This document shows, in pieces, positions 36,685-47,955 of a stretch of DNA of 64,000 nucleotides. The DNA is from Epiperipatus broadwayi. Its lineage: Eukaryota > Onychophora > Udeonychophora > Euonychophora > Peripatidae. The position numbers were made by a program, and so were the translations under genes. The stretch is taken from NCBI GenBank assembly GCA_028023455.1, contig JAQFVV010000020.1, forward strand, positions 7,483,092 through 7,547,091. The letters run 5' to 3'. Below the pieces are notes generated by a model. It searched no databases. It was not told the DNA's origin and saw only the letters and a program-made list of their open reading frames with translations. Within the stretch, counting starts at the first letter, position 1. Each line of letters starts with the position of its first letter.

Positions 36685-37152
36685 CCAGGATTGAAGCAAT
36701 ACAGTTCAACATATCAAATGGAAATTTCAATGCATTGTTTATTGATTAATGAATAAAGATAATCTGAACAAAAACATAATAAAAACAAAAGAGAACATAA
36801 ACCAAAAGGAATGAAATATTCTGTTAATTATCTTTATGGTAATCATAAGCTAAATATAAAAAAAGAAAATTAATTAATTCTAAGGATAACACTATTAATT
36901 TAATGTTGGAATATATGCATTCACTCAAACAATCAGAGATAAATTATTATTGGTCATTACTTCCAAATTTAATTACATTTTGTTAAAATTGGACAAATAT
37001 ATTTTTATTATTAAAATCTTTTTAATTTAATTAATGAAAAAAATAATTTTGCATTGTATTAACATGATGTTACAAAATAGAGATGACAATAGTTAATGGC
37101 CAAATTAATTTCATTATTAAAATTAGCATATTCAAAATGGTAATTTAAGTAT
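36685..37152. other. AT-rich non-coding DNA
   Basis: Nothing supported. Confidence 0.5.
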
Positions 37153-37323
37153 TGTAAGGTGATGCCCAATCCTTATAAAAAAAATAATAATAAGTAACTG
37201 ATGTTTTGGGATAACATGTATAAAGATTAAATAGGCAGCCAACTTTTAAAACATAATTTTTTTTAGATATTTGGAGACATACACACACACATGCGCACAC
37301 ACCCACACACATATATATATACA
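37153..37323 (+). repeat. 5' direct repeat of gypsy-like element (probable LTR start)
   Basis: Starts TGTAAGGTGATGCCCAATCC and matches 42867-43018 nearly base for base up to a CA/TA microsatellite. The downstream copy follows a G-rich polypurine tract, so the pair most likely marks the 5' ends of two LTRs. Homology is lost beyond the microsatellite, so LTR length is not known. If the primer-site-like block at 39161 marks the LTR end, the LTR would be about 2 kb. Confidence 0.6.
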
Positions 37324-39149
37324 AACATAACCATACATTTATAAAGGAATGAACTAAATTATTTTTTTTATAAAATATAGAATAAAATATATACATACAC
37401 ACATTTATACATGAACGTTTAAGATTTTAAATCATGACGTGACAAAAATAATAAAGAAAATATCTGACATTAAATTTTATTAACCAAGTTTCTTTTGTTT
37501 AAAAAAAGAAATAAAAAGAGTAAAACCTTGTTGATTTTGGAACGTGGAAAAAACTAGGCAACAGGAATTTTTAGTTGTTGGTTGGTTTTTGTTCAAATGG
37601 AGTACGTGAAAGTAAAGCTATAGAATAAGAATATTTTTAATTATCATTATATTTGTTATTATGATTTCATTTTGTTATTAAAAAAAAAACTGTTTAATAT
37701 TTTGAATTGCATTATTTATTAGTGTAAAATATTTTAAAGATGGAAAAAAGACATTGTTTAAGTGATGAACTTTCGTTCGTTCAAATAAATTCTAAGAGCT
37801 TCATATTTATTTATCGTTGTCAAAAATATAATTACTATAAAATGTTTCTTGTAAAAGATAAAGCCAACTAATAATGAAATAGAATTTTATTAACACTAAT
37901 TTATATTACTTTTAAAGTAAAATCTTTATCATACATCTCATACATATATAAATAAAAACTGCATAGAAATAGCATTCATTTTTATATTATAATGCAAGCC
38001 TTGGAAAAAGATTTATATTTAACAATTTATCCATGTGTATATACAATCTAATGATGCAATTTTGCTAATTAAGTGTCACAGGATCTTTCTATCTCCTTGA
38101 TGTCATTGGCAGGTGATGGAGTATAATATTCATTGGTATATTTAATGTTTAAATCAGGGTGGAATGATCTGGAGATGGAATTGGAAAGGCGATGGCTATA
38201 AAATCAAAAGCCCAGAAATTCGATTTCATCGTGGGAATTGTTAATGCTTGGAATGTTTAATATGATTTAATATGTGTGAATAAAAGAAAGACACTATCTG
38301 CTAAGAACACTGAAGCCACTCTTAAAAATTTAACCTGCTATTGTTTTAAAGAAATCCAAGACTTCAATTAATGCTTAAAAATGTTTTAAATTTTGTATTT
38401 TTTTTAGTGTATACTGAGAGTTGAGTTACAAGTTTTCTCACCCTGTTATTCATTTGCAGAAAAACATTTTTTTAAAAAAAGAACCCATTTATTTAAATTT
38501 ATATAAGGGAAGAGAGATACAAATACACAACTCAAGGTATGCATAGATAATTTTTTTTATGTTTGTAAATAAAATATTAACGTAATTGGACGTATTAAAT
38601 GGACAATGACTTAAAAGACAAAAGGTAAGATTTTACACATATATATTTTAATTAGACATTTAATATGTTAACATTAAATATTAATTAGACTTACTAATAA
38701 GTAATTTTATATAAATACTTTTATTTCAATTGATATTTTAATATTTAAATCACAGCTAGTCTTATTGTAGTAAAGACAAATCAATATTTTATTATATCCA
38801 TGTATATATTTTATTAAATTTATAAGTATTATAAATTTAACCCCGATTTGTTAATAAATGTTTGTTGTTTGAAGTTAAAATCTTTGTTTCTCTGGTCTCT
38901 AGATTATTAAGCATCATTCATACTTCACTCACCAGAATAGCTATTATACATGCATACAGATTTTTAATATATTATTAGCAATAGCCATTAAGGATCTATA
39001 CAGAGGTCATATTATTGCCATCCTATTTAAATCCATCCTTGAGCAGAGTAAAAGGCAAATGTCTACACTGAGTTAGAACCCTGAGTCATAATAGGACCTG
39101 TAAGTAGAGAAGGATCTGGGTATACCATGCTAAAGGGTTTTTCTGGTCC

Positions 39150-39460
39150 GTTACATATTTTGGTGCACAACATTTTGGGCATAAAAATTTAAGTTCACCA
39201 CAGATACAAACTACATACTGTTACATTTTTGACACCATCAACAGTGAAGCCTGAATAATAGGTACACTAGCATATATAAACTTAGTGAAAGTTGATTATC
39301 ATGTCACATTCATAATAGCCAATTATTAAGTTCATTCTAGTTTATTGTCTGTTACATTTTTGGCATGCAATGTGTTAAGCTCAAGTACTTAGGTTCACTG
39401 CATGTGAAAAGTTTTGTCTGTTACATTTTGATACACAATGTGTTGAGCTTTAAAGAGGTA
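39150..39460 (+). repeat. Repeated primer-binding-site-like units
   Basis: Four blocks share the order gttaca, a T-run, then tgg-gcacaa-gt-ttg-gc. They start at about 39150 (tggtgcacaacattttgggc at 39161-39180), 39230, 39350 (tggcatgcaatgtgttaagc at 39361-39380) and 39420. The first resembles a lysine-tRNA primer-binding site directly after an LTR-ending ttaca. LTR elements normally have one such site, so this is a local multiplication of the LTR end and primer site. Confidence 0.5.
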
Positions 39461-39910
39461 AATATGTCATATTTTATTATATATTTTTCATGTGAAATAA
39501 ATAATTTAGTATAATCTGACATCATATTTTAGTTAGTCATTTAATAAACTATATATTATATAACCTTATGGATTAAATGGTGTGGCAACTTAATGGTATA
39601 ATTAACTTAGTCAATCAACAATAAGTTCAAATAACTCTGAGTGAAAGTATGAATTGATAAATAGAGACCAAAACTAAATAGATGATCGAGAATCTAATAA
39701 GAGTAGGCAAGTGATGCAGATAAAGGGCAAAATATATAAAACTGGCATTAATACCAATGATATGTAAAATACTTAAGGTAACCAAAATCACATGAGATGA
39801 CACAGGTTGGTAGGAGATCCTATAATATATTATATAAGTATTATATAGGAAATTAAAAAAACTACATTCATAGAGTAAATATTTTAAAGTAAAATATTAA
39901 TTTACATCAT

Positions 39911-40531
39911 ATGTTGCTTAGAAGTGCAATATATATAGTAAGTATAAATAACGAATTAAGTGTAAAGCCACAGGATGTTAGTGGCAATGAAGCTGAGCAT
40001 GATCCTAATATGGAACAAGTAGTATCAGTAGACATAAATGTGTCTGGGGGATCAATAGTTGGAGCTGAACATTCTTTCTCAATGCAAGAGGAAAAACAAA
40101 TGATATCTCAAATTCAAAGAGACTCAAATGAACAGTCTGCTCAATCACCTGGAATTGGACTAACACGTGTTACAGAAGATAGTGGAGCCATGATGCAGAT
40201 GCTCCAAACATTATTGGGTCGGATGGATAGCATGAGTGGTCAGATGAATGACATGAATGGTAGGGTGGATAGCATGAGTGGTCAGATGAATGGTCGGATG
40301 GATTGCATAAGTGGTCAGATAGATATAGTCAAGGCTGACACAAATGACTGGATGGATGCCATAAGTGGTCAGATGAATGGTCTGATGGATGCCATGAGTG
40401 ATCAGATGAATGATCGGATGGATAGCATGAGTGGTCAGATAGATACAGTCAAGGCTGACATGAATGGTCGGATGGATGCCATAAGTGGTCAGATAGGTAT
40501 AATCAAGGCTGAAATAGCAACAGGTAACTAA
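39911..40531 (+). pseudogene. Gag-like coiled-coil protein, N-terminal frame
   Basis: 206 codons. The first about 95 residues are acidic and mixed (MQEEKQMISQIQRDSNEQSA). The rest is a run of short repeats built on M-GQMN-RMD (for example MSGQMNGRMD), about 10 residues or 30 bp per unit, predicted to be strongly helical. Repeat-rich coiled-coil Gag proteins of this style occur in arthropod gypsy-like elements. The frame ends with a stop at 40531 and is continued by the next frame. Confidence 0.6.
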
Positions 40532-40547
40532 GGCTGATATTGACAAA

Positions 40548-41592
40548 TTGGACAAGGAGGTTAAGAAAAGAATTAGTGGCATTGAAATGAAATTTTCTAC
40601 AGACATGGAGTGGTTATCTTCAGAGATGAATAAAATAAATAGCAGTAATAGGGAATTGAAACAAGACATAGAAGAGATGAGAATAGAGATGAGTGTAGTG
40701 AACTTGCAGTGTCAAGAGCGATTTACTCGATTTAAGGAAAGTATTACCATTCAAATTGACAACAAAATTAAGGAAGTTCATCAAGCCCAGGAATCCATTA
40801 TGATAAATATGAAGGTTACTATGGCAACCAAAACTGATATTGATGATTTGGAGATCAAAATAAATAGTAATTTGGAAGCAAATATAATGTGTATAAAGGA
40901 AAATATAGATAGATTAGAATCTAAAACTTATGATATTAATAATAGGATAGATAGTATGAGCTGTGATATTAATGATATAAAAAAAACCACCTAGTTTCAT
41001 TTTTGAATCCAATCGAAGTACTAAATATTCTGTTACTATGGAAACTTCTCTTGTACATGAATGTTCTGTTACTTGGACTCATCAAGTACCTGAAGTTATA
41101 ATAGAAAATCATTCCACCAATTTTGAGTTGGGAGGAGTGATCCCGATAACTTGTTGGAATTATGCTGATTCAATCTTACCTATGAAGAGTATGGAAACTA
41201 ATATGTTAGATGATTAAGCAAAACAAGTTAATGCAAGCATCCAATGTTCAAAACATAATGTTTGCTCTAAATACAAGGTCCATGAACGTAGCATGATCCA
41301 AGAAAGGCTATTATATGTTCGGAGGCTTTTCACAAAAGAAAAGTGTCCCATTAGTGAAGCCAACATTGAAAGGACAAATGAAGTTGATACACTTGTTCAT
41401 CTTAAATGTGTATTAAGGCACAACAAGTCTCTTCATAATCAGGGAGATGACCAAGTCATAGACAGTTGCCAGATGATACTGGAGTCAACTATACTCCCTG
41501 CAAAGAAACAGAAAGGTCCCAGATTCCATAAGCTTTGCAACACTTATGAAGGTCCCTTTGCATTTATTAAATATATGAATGAATGTCCTTAA
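40548..41592 (+). pseudogene. Gag-like continuation, frameshifted, ending in an integrase-like tail
   Basis: Frame 40548-40994 (EVKKRISGIEMKF ... IENIDRLESK-like) continues the coiled coil. A frame change at about 40990 leads to PSFIFESNRSTKYSVTMETS, then one stop near 41216, then MIQERLLYVRRLFTKEK (41293) to 41592. That last piece ends in RFHKLCNTYEGPFAF, which resembles the GPY/F motif of gypsy integrase C-termini. A second, better GPY copy is at 41804-42232, so part of the integrase end seems to be duplicated. Confidence 0.5.
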
Positions 41593-41803
41593 AAAGAGAA
41601 AGACACAAATTAAGAGCCAGACTTCATGATTGCGACCCTGGAACATAAAACTGAATTTTCTTAATGATTGAACTTTGTAAATAATGTTAAGTCAGTATAT
41701 ATGTATATAAAAGAAAAAAAAATGTTAAGTTTACTTTTGATTATTAAATCTTATAAAAATGTAGATGATAGGGAATGGGTGAAGCAGACAGAATGGGTAG
41801 TGA

Positions 41804-42232
41804 ATGGTGCAAATGAATCTACTGGATTTGCTACCAATCCAACTACATTTTAACCAACCTATTTCTTCGCTATTTGTAAAATACCAACCTCCAATTGAAT
41901 GTCATCATTATGACATAGAAACTAAAATTCAAATGACTCACCAACAGTTAATTAATAAATCTAATTTTAGAAATAAGAAGAGGAAGAAAAGTAGACATCA
42001 CTTTAAGATTGGAGACAAGATTTTTGTGAGAACACATCACCCAAGTAAACCAATGGATAATGTTTATCATAAATTTTGTCAACAATATGCTGGACCATAT
42101 GCTATTGTGAAACAAGCTGGCCCAAATGCATTTTGTTTAAATATTGATGGAGAAATAAAAGGAAGTTATAATGCTCGGATATTAAAGCCATACAGTGGTT
42201 GTCGAGAAGAACTGCCAAATACAGAAGCTTAG
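41804..42232 (+). pseudogene. Integrase C-terminal (GPY/F) domain of gypsy-like element
   Basis: 142 codons containing FKIGDKIFVRTHHPS, then FCQQYAGPYAIVKQ, then GSYNARILKPY. This is the SH3-like GPY/F module found at the C-terminus of Ty3/gypsy integrases, which binds DNA. The catalytic core is not upstream, so it is an isolated remnant. Confidence 0.82.
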
Positions 42233-42850
42233 TTATTCATAAATAGATGATCATGATTAAAGTAGGTGAAAGAAGAGTTTATAAAAAAAATGTAAATGGG
42301 TATATGCAAGTATATTGTAATGAGAAAGATAGCATTGTTCGTAAGTAAATGGCTAGAGTAGGTAGATGTGATGAGGATGCACTCAAATTAATGTTGAAAC
42401 ATTTTATTGAGGTATTTTAGAATCAGCTGAGATGTGGGAATTGACTCATACTATGTGGGGTATCCCACATTTTGTTCAGCTCTTATAAAAATCCAATAAG
42501 ACTCTTAGGCAGCAGGATATAGGCTGACGAACTCAAATACGTACCTTCTGGAGCAGAGACACTTAACCAGTTGAATTCAGAATATTCAACCATCATATAG
42601 TCAGTAATTCTAGTAAAGATAATAGGAACAAGGTTAATGATGACAGCAATTCAATGTTAAGATGAAAGGGATAAGGGTAAGAATCTAACAAACATGAGAT
42701 ATATATATATATTAATGAGTAAACTAAAATAAGTAAGAAAGCATTAGAACTCTCCCTATTTAAAAAGAATAAAATTATCCAACACAATAACCATCCAAAC
42801 CTTTGTTTATGTGCTAAAATTTTGACAATGGTCTAAATTTTAACCTTCTA

Positions 42851-42866
42851 AGGTGGGGGGGTGGGG
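42851..42866 (+). other. Polypurine tract
   Basis: A G-rich run (aggtgggggggtgggg) immediately before the TGTAATGTGATGCCC start of the downstream direct repeat. This is the position and composition expected of the plus-strand primer of an LTR retrotransposon. Confidence 0.65.
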
Positions 42867-43021
42867 TGTAATGTGATGCCCAATACTTATAAAAAATAAT
42901 AATAAGTAACTGATGTTTTGAAATAACATGTATAAAGATTAAATAGGCAGCCAACTTTTAAAACATAATTTTTTTTAGATATTTGGAGACATACACACAT
43001 ATATATATATATATACAAAAT
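42867..43021 (+). repeat. 3' direct repeat of gypsy-like element (probable LTR start)
   Basis: Matches 37153-37323 until the TA microsatellite at 42998-43014. Array B is inserted directly after it; the left 9-bp target duplication atacaaaat is at 43013-43021. Confidence 0.6.
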
Positions 43022-43182
43022 AATCTCGGCCTCAGGGTGGCCTTTGAGCATTCCATCATCAGATTTTCAATTGGATGGACGGTTGAAGAGTTGGAGTGTG
43101 GAGTGGATTGAAGCCTGTCCATTAAACTATGAGGATAGTCTATCCTAATAAATATCTGAGCACTTATACTATATATGTGTGT

Positions 43183-43256
43183 AAAGATGATAGTCTGGAC
43201 CAACTGATGATTGCTGGTTTAGCATGAAATACGTATATTGGTGATTATTTATCTTT
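43183..43256 (+). ncRNA. Hammerhead ribozyme (array B, copy 1)
   Basis: Outer stem I AAAGAT/ATCTTT (43183-43188, 43251-43256) is followed by internal loops of 10 and 8 nt, inner stem I ACCAA/TTGGT (43199-43203, 43238-43242), core CTGATGA (43204-43210), stem-loop II (43211-43225), core GAAA (43226-43229) and stem III ATACGTAT (43229-43236). Cleavage follows A43237. The 10.1/11.1 pair is T-T. All other conserved core residues are present. Confidence 0.87.
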
Positions 43257-43657
43257 TCAGCATATATGTGTTTAGGTGTATCAGTGTTATTAGATAGAGT
43301 GGAGAGAGGTGGGTGGTGTGAAAGTCTGTGCTCATATACCCTATATTACATATATATAGCCACAGGTATATAACAAGCCTGTGTTTCAGTTATTACATTA
43401 TAGAGATGTCTGCCCATCCTTGCATATGTATTAAATGGATTATGTCCTGTACATGTGGGGTTCAGATTGATCTTAGGTCAACATGGGTGTGACAATAATC
43501 TCGGCCTCAGGGTGGCCTTTGAGCATTCCATCATCAGATTTTCAATTAGATGGACGGTTGAAGAGTTGGAGTGTGGAGTGGATTGAAGCCTGTCCATTAA
43601 ACTATGAGGATAGTCTATCTTAATATATATCTGAGCACTTATACTATATATGTGTGT

Positions 43658-43731
43658 AAAGATGATAGTCTGGACCAACTGATGATTGCTGGTTTAGCAT
43701 GAAATACGTATATTGGTGATTATTTATCTTT
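43658..43731 (+). ncRNA. Hammerhead ribozyme (array B, copy 2)
   Basis: Identical to copy 1 through stem I, core and stem-loop II. CTGATGA at 43679-43685, GAAA at 43701-43704, cleavage after A43712. Confidence 0.87.
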
Positions 43732-44132
43732 TCAGCATATATGTGTTTAGGTGTATCAGTGTTATTAGATAGAGTGGAGAGAGGTGGGTGGTGTGAAAGT
43801 CTGTGCTCATATACCCTATATTACATATATATAGCCACAGGTATATAACAAGCCTGTGTTTCAGTTATTACATTATAGAGATGTCTGCCCATCCTTGCAT
43901 ATGTATTAAATGGATTATGTCCTGTACATGTGGGGTTCAGATTGATCTTAGGTCAACATGGGTGTGACAATAATCTCGGCCTCAGGGTGGCCTTTGAGCA
44001 TTCCATCATCAGATTTTCAATTGGATGGACGGTTGAAGAGTTGGAGTGTGGAGTGGATTGAAGCCTGTCCATTAAACTATGAGGATAGTCTATCTTAATA
44101 TATATCTGAGCACTTATACTATATATGTGTGT

Positions 44133-44206
44133 AAAGATGATAGTCTGGACCAACTGATGATTGCTGGTTTAGCATGAAATACGTATATTGGTGATTATTT
44201 ATCTTT
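44133..44206 (+). ncRNA. Hammerhead ribozyme (array B, copy 3)
   Basis: Identical layout and core. CTGATGA at 44154-44160, cleavage after A44187, ATCTTT at 44201-44206. Confidence 0.87.
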
Positions 44207-44351
44207 TCAGCATATATGTGTTTAGGTGTATCAGTGTTATTAGATAGAGTGGAGAGAGGTGGGTGGTGTGAAAGTCTGTGCTCATATACCCTATATTACA
44301 TATATATAGCCACAGGTATATAACAAGCCTGTGTTTCAGTTAATACAAAAT

Positions 44352-47050
44352 GCTAAATATTACTAGTTTTATTAATTACAATGTTATTTTAGCCATATTA
44401 TATAATCTTACCATCGTAATTTATTGTTCCTGTATTTAAGAGTATATGCCTTGGGGAAAATCAAGCATTCTGTCTTCTAAAATAAATGTTGATTAAAAGA
44501 ATTTTTCAGTAAATATTTTGTCCTAGATTCAAATATAATCTTTCAAATGTACTTTGTTTATTTTCATAACCTCAGCAGCATGAAAATAGTTTTCTTATAT
44601 ATATAATGAATCTCGGCATGCTCCCCTAAATTGTTAGTCACTATGTTTCAGAACTGTGTATAAAAGCGTTAATAGCAATTTTATGTAAATTCTTTCTAAT
44701 AATTGATTGGCATCTTAATATTGGACCCACCAAAGATGTATGTTTATTTATAATATATGTCATTTAATTAATAAAAGAGCATATGAGAAATAATAGCATG
44801 AATGACAATATGTAATTATCTACCACTTGGTAGACCGCTTACTCATTCACGCACATACTAATGTATGCAATTAATTTATAAATGTATGTAAATAATTTAT
44901 CACTATATTAAACTATATATTTTTTATTATCTAACTTATTTGAGTTGTTCAAATTAATTTTTCTCCACTTCCACATGTACAACCATATGTATGCATTTTT
45001 TAATTAGTTATATAATATTGAGTCTCGTTGTCTTCTCTGATCTGCTAGTGGGCCAGATTTAAAATAAATTCTCATGTGCCATCATTATGGAGTGGGTTCG
45101 AATTCATGTTGGTCCCTGACCTAAATCTCAGGCTTGACTGGGTTTGAAGTACATGTTAGATGGATAAACAAGTTTTGATCGCTACACTATAGTCAATTTG
45201 AGAAATGTGTGAAAACTAGATTGTAGTATATTTAAATCCCTATTCTCAGACTGGTTTCTGGGTTTTGTTTATATCAACGAGGCTTGAAATTTAACACTGA
45301 AAGAAATTTATTTATCAATCTAGCAATCATCTTTGATTTCATTTTAATATTTAAGTTAAAAACTTGAAATTTAAATTATCCTCAAGTTCTATTCTAAAAC
45401 TTCAACATTTATATAGATCTGATTTTAAATCAATCGCTGTTCTTTTTTAACTGTGAGCATCTCCTCCCTCCACTCTGGTTAAGAATGTTAGTAATGATAA
45501 ATCACAAAATTTGATAAAGTAGGATTAGTTTTTTATTATTTTATTATCTATAGTAAGCTTGAAAAATCATTGAATGCTAGTAAGTAGTATCCCAAGCTTC
45601 ACCGATAAAGACAAAAGCCAGGAGATTTTCCTGGAGATGAATATTTAAATGCATCACTATTTAATAAACACTGATTACTAAAGCTTGCTATAGATGGCAC
45701 TAAAGTAGAAATTTATTCTTGTTTAATCACATATTTTATGTGCTAAATAAGCAAGTGATTTGCTATTATTATTATTAACTATTTCAAATAATAGGTTTCT
45801 TTTTTAGTCCTTTTCATACAGCATGTTTATATGAGCAAATATTTTTCATATTTACTATTAAAATAAAACAATAATAATATAATAAACTGAAATTTAAATA
45901 ACAAATTTGATAAAAGTTTATACACTTCTAAGAATAGTATCTTGAAAAAATTTGAATAAGAATTTTAGTGACGATTGTGGCCCACAAAAGTTTTTAAAAG
46001 TCTAGACAAAGTTCATCAAAAGAAAATGGCATCCAAGAGACCAATAGCTTGAATCAATGATTAGTCTTATAATCTCACTTTTGAAATATTAAAAATATAT
46101 TTTTAGTTTGGAACATATAGCAATTAAAAATTTTCCTATATTTTTTTTTTACAAATTTTTTTTTATATTAAAAAACAAACAAACAAATGATTTGTCACTT
46201 GGAAGATCATGTGACATTTAAGCACAGGAAGTATAACAGAATTGATTATAATTTGTGGACTTTTACCTTTCAAATCTGCCTCTCTATAGCTGTGGTAAAC
46301 AAAAAATGCAAATCAATTTGTCTGTATTACCATAATAAAAAACAAATATAATTTTCTTGCCTAACTAAAATTTCTAAATATTTATATTCGATTAATAAAT
46401 TTCTACAACATGTGCTTTTTTTATTTTTTACGACAGTTTTCATTGTTCAGCAGTCTTCTTCAGATCTAGAAAATATAATCACATCACTGTATTTGCTGTT
46501 TATTAAAGAGCAACAAACTTCATACAAATAACTTGAGCATGGATTGAGGCAAATACTACTTGGCCATGAATATATCTTAAAAAATATATTGAAAGCATCC
46601 TAGGCAGTAATAAAGCTAAATATTATTATACCTTTACTGTATTTTCATTTTGCCAGATATTAGCTCAGAAAAGAAAATTAGTAATACTTGAATTACAAAG
46701 TTGCTCAAATAAAAGCAATAATTATGGTGTTCATTGAGAGGACAAGATTGTGCATAGAATATAATGTAAAGCTTTAATTAATTGCAATCAGAGACATCAC
46801 ATGGGATAAGGGGTACCTTTGTGTAAATTAAATTCAAGTGACCTAAATCCTATGAAATAAATTTTGTATAAAAAAAAACAAAAATACAGAGGTAAATATC
46901 AATTAATAAAGTATATAATCTAAATGCATTTTGGGTGCTGAATGCTCTTATCAAAAGTGATAGTTTTAAAATTAAAAAAAAAATACTGTTAGGTACAACA
47001 AATCACCAAGAAGTTAAATAAACATAATAAAAACTTGTAAAAAAACCTCC
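44352..47050. other. AT-rich non-coding DNA with SINE-like scraps
   Basis: No gene. Around 45040-45265 there are B-box-like strings (gggttcgaattc at about 45094) and a block (aaatccctattctcagactg, about 45235-45255) that resembles pieces of the foldback element at 36.4 kb, suggesting a decayed relative. Confidence 0.4.
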
Positions 47051-47197
47051 ATCATAAAAATTTTTGGAAAACCAGGCACTCTTTACAAACTTTGAACTTA
47101 ATTGTAAGTATAGGGGACTTGAACTCAGACTTTCAAGCACCCTTCAACTATTCACACTATCTCATATAACTGATACATATGACCACACACATGTAGA

Positions 47198-47270
47198 AAA
47201 GATAAATAATCACCAATATATGTATTTTGTGCTCAACCAGCACTCATTAGTTGGTCCAGATTATCATCTT
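47198..47270 (-). ncRNA. Hammerhead ribozyme, core mutated (inverted cluster, copy i)
   Basis: Minus strand. Stem II is perfect (GTGCT/AGCAC around GGTTG) and inner stem I ACCAA/TTGGT is intact. The core reads CTAATGA instead of CTGATGA (47244-47250) and AAAA instead of GAAA. Both changes hit invariant residues, so it should be dead. Confidence 0.75.
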
Positions 47271-47627
47271 CCACATATATATATAATCAGTGCTCAGTTT
47301 ATATTAAGATAGCAAACCTTCATACTTTAATGGACAGCTTCAATCCATTCCAACCACCAACTTTTCAGCCATCCATATTATAAGCCCAAAACCCATGCTG
47401 ATGTCAATATTATTGCCATGCCCATGTTGTCCTCAAATCACTCTGACCTCATATAGAAGAGGGATGAGCAGGATACAAGCTAAATGTGTAAATATTTGAA
47501 AACCAGACCCTCTTCACAAATCTGGAGCTTAATTGTAAGTATAGGGAATTTGAACTCAGATTTTCAAGCACCCTTCAACAATTCACACTATCTCATACAG
47601 CTGATACACATGACCACACATATATAG

Positions 47628-47700
47628 AAAAGATAAATAATCACCAATATATGTATTTCATGCTAAACCAGCACTCATCAGTTGGTCCAGATTATCATCT
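47628..47700 (-). ncRNA. Hammerhead ribozyme, core intact (inverted cluster, copy ii)
   Basis: Minus strand. CTGATGA (47675-47681) and GAAA (47656-47659) are intact. Stem II is GTGCT/AGCAT, restoring a G-T wobble at the 10.1/11.1 position that is T-T in arrays A and B. The predicted cleavage nucleotide is the A opposite 47648. Of the nine, this one looks most likely to be active. Confidence 0.85.
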
Positions 47701-47885
47701 CCCACACATATATGTAATGGTAATAATATTGGCATCAGAATGGGATTCAGGCTTTCCATCATCAGATTTTTAATGATATGGATGGCTGAAAAGTTGGAGA
47801 TTGGAATGGATTGAAGCCTGTCCATTAAATTATGAAGATTTGCTATCTTAATATAAACTGAGCACTGATTATATATATGTGTGGG

Positions 47886-47955
47886 AGATAATAATCTGGA
47901 CCAATTGATGAGTGCTGGTTCAGCACGAAATACATATATTGGTGATTATTTATCT
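47886..47955 (+). ncRNA. Hammerhead ribozyme, one core change (inverted cluster, copy iii)
   Basis: Plus strand. Stem II is a perfect 5-bp GTGCT/AGCAC around GGTTC (47912-47926), GAAA is intact (47927-47930), but the core reads TTGATGA (47905-47911), so the invariant C3 is T. It keeps the G-C pair at 10.1/11.1 expected of an active ancestor. Confidence 0.8.

Larger units (their letters stand above)
37153..43021 (+). mobile_element. Internally deleted gypsy-like LTR retrotransposon
   Basis: Between the 37153 and 42867 direct repeats lie a primer-binding-site-like block (39161), a coiled-coil Gag-like frame (39911-41592, broken), integrase C-terminal domain relics (41500-41592 and 41804-42232) and a polypurine tract (42851-42866). 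Protease, reverse transcriptase and RNase H are missing, so it is a deletion derivative or was scrambled. The minus-strand frame at 40211-40669 is a shadow of the gag repeat. Confidence 0.65.
43022..44342 (+). mobile_element. Retrozyme-like tandem array B: 475-bp units with hammerhead ribozymes
   Basis: 1321 bp of about 2.8 direct copies of a 475-bp unit, bounded by the 9-bp repeat atacaaaat (43013-43021 and 44343-44351). Three hammerheads have predicted cleavage after A43237, A43712 and A44187, exactly 475 nt apart. Units within the array are almost identical, while they differ clearly from array A, so each array arose from its own multimer. A decayed T-arm-like module (gtgaaagtctgtgctcatat) follows each ribozyme. 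The minus-strand frames at 42958, 43478 and 43953 are repeat echoes. Confidence 0.87.

Noticed and set aside
37145-37402. Minus-strand 85-codon frame
   Set aside because: It is driven by the CA/TA microsatellite at 37289-37321 (runs of Cys and Val) and overlaps the LTR-like direct repeat.
40211-40669. Minus-strand 152-codon frame rich in His, Ile and Thr
   Set aside because: It is the antisense shadow of the gag minisatellite; the repetitive peptide follows from the 30-bp repeat.
42958-44153. Three minus-strand frames of 66-81 codons with near-identical sequence
   Set aside because: They repeat every 475 bp with the ribozyme unit and run antisense to the hammerheads, so they are shadows of the repeat.
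22530-44342. CRISPR array
   Set aside because: Repeats are long direct units (472-475 bp) without short spacers, in a eukaryotic transposon-rich setting.
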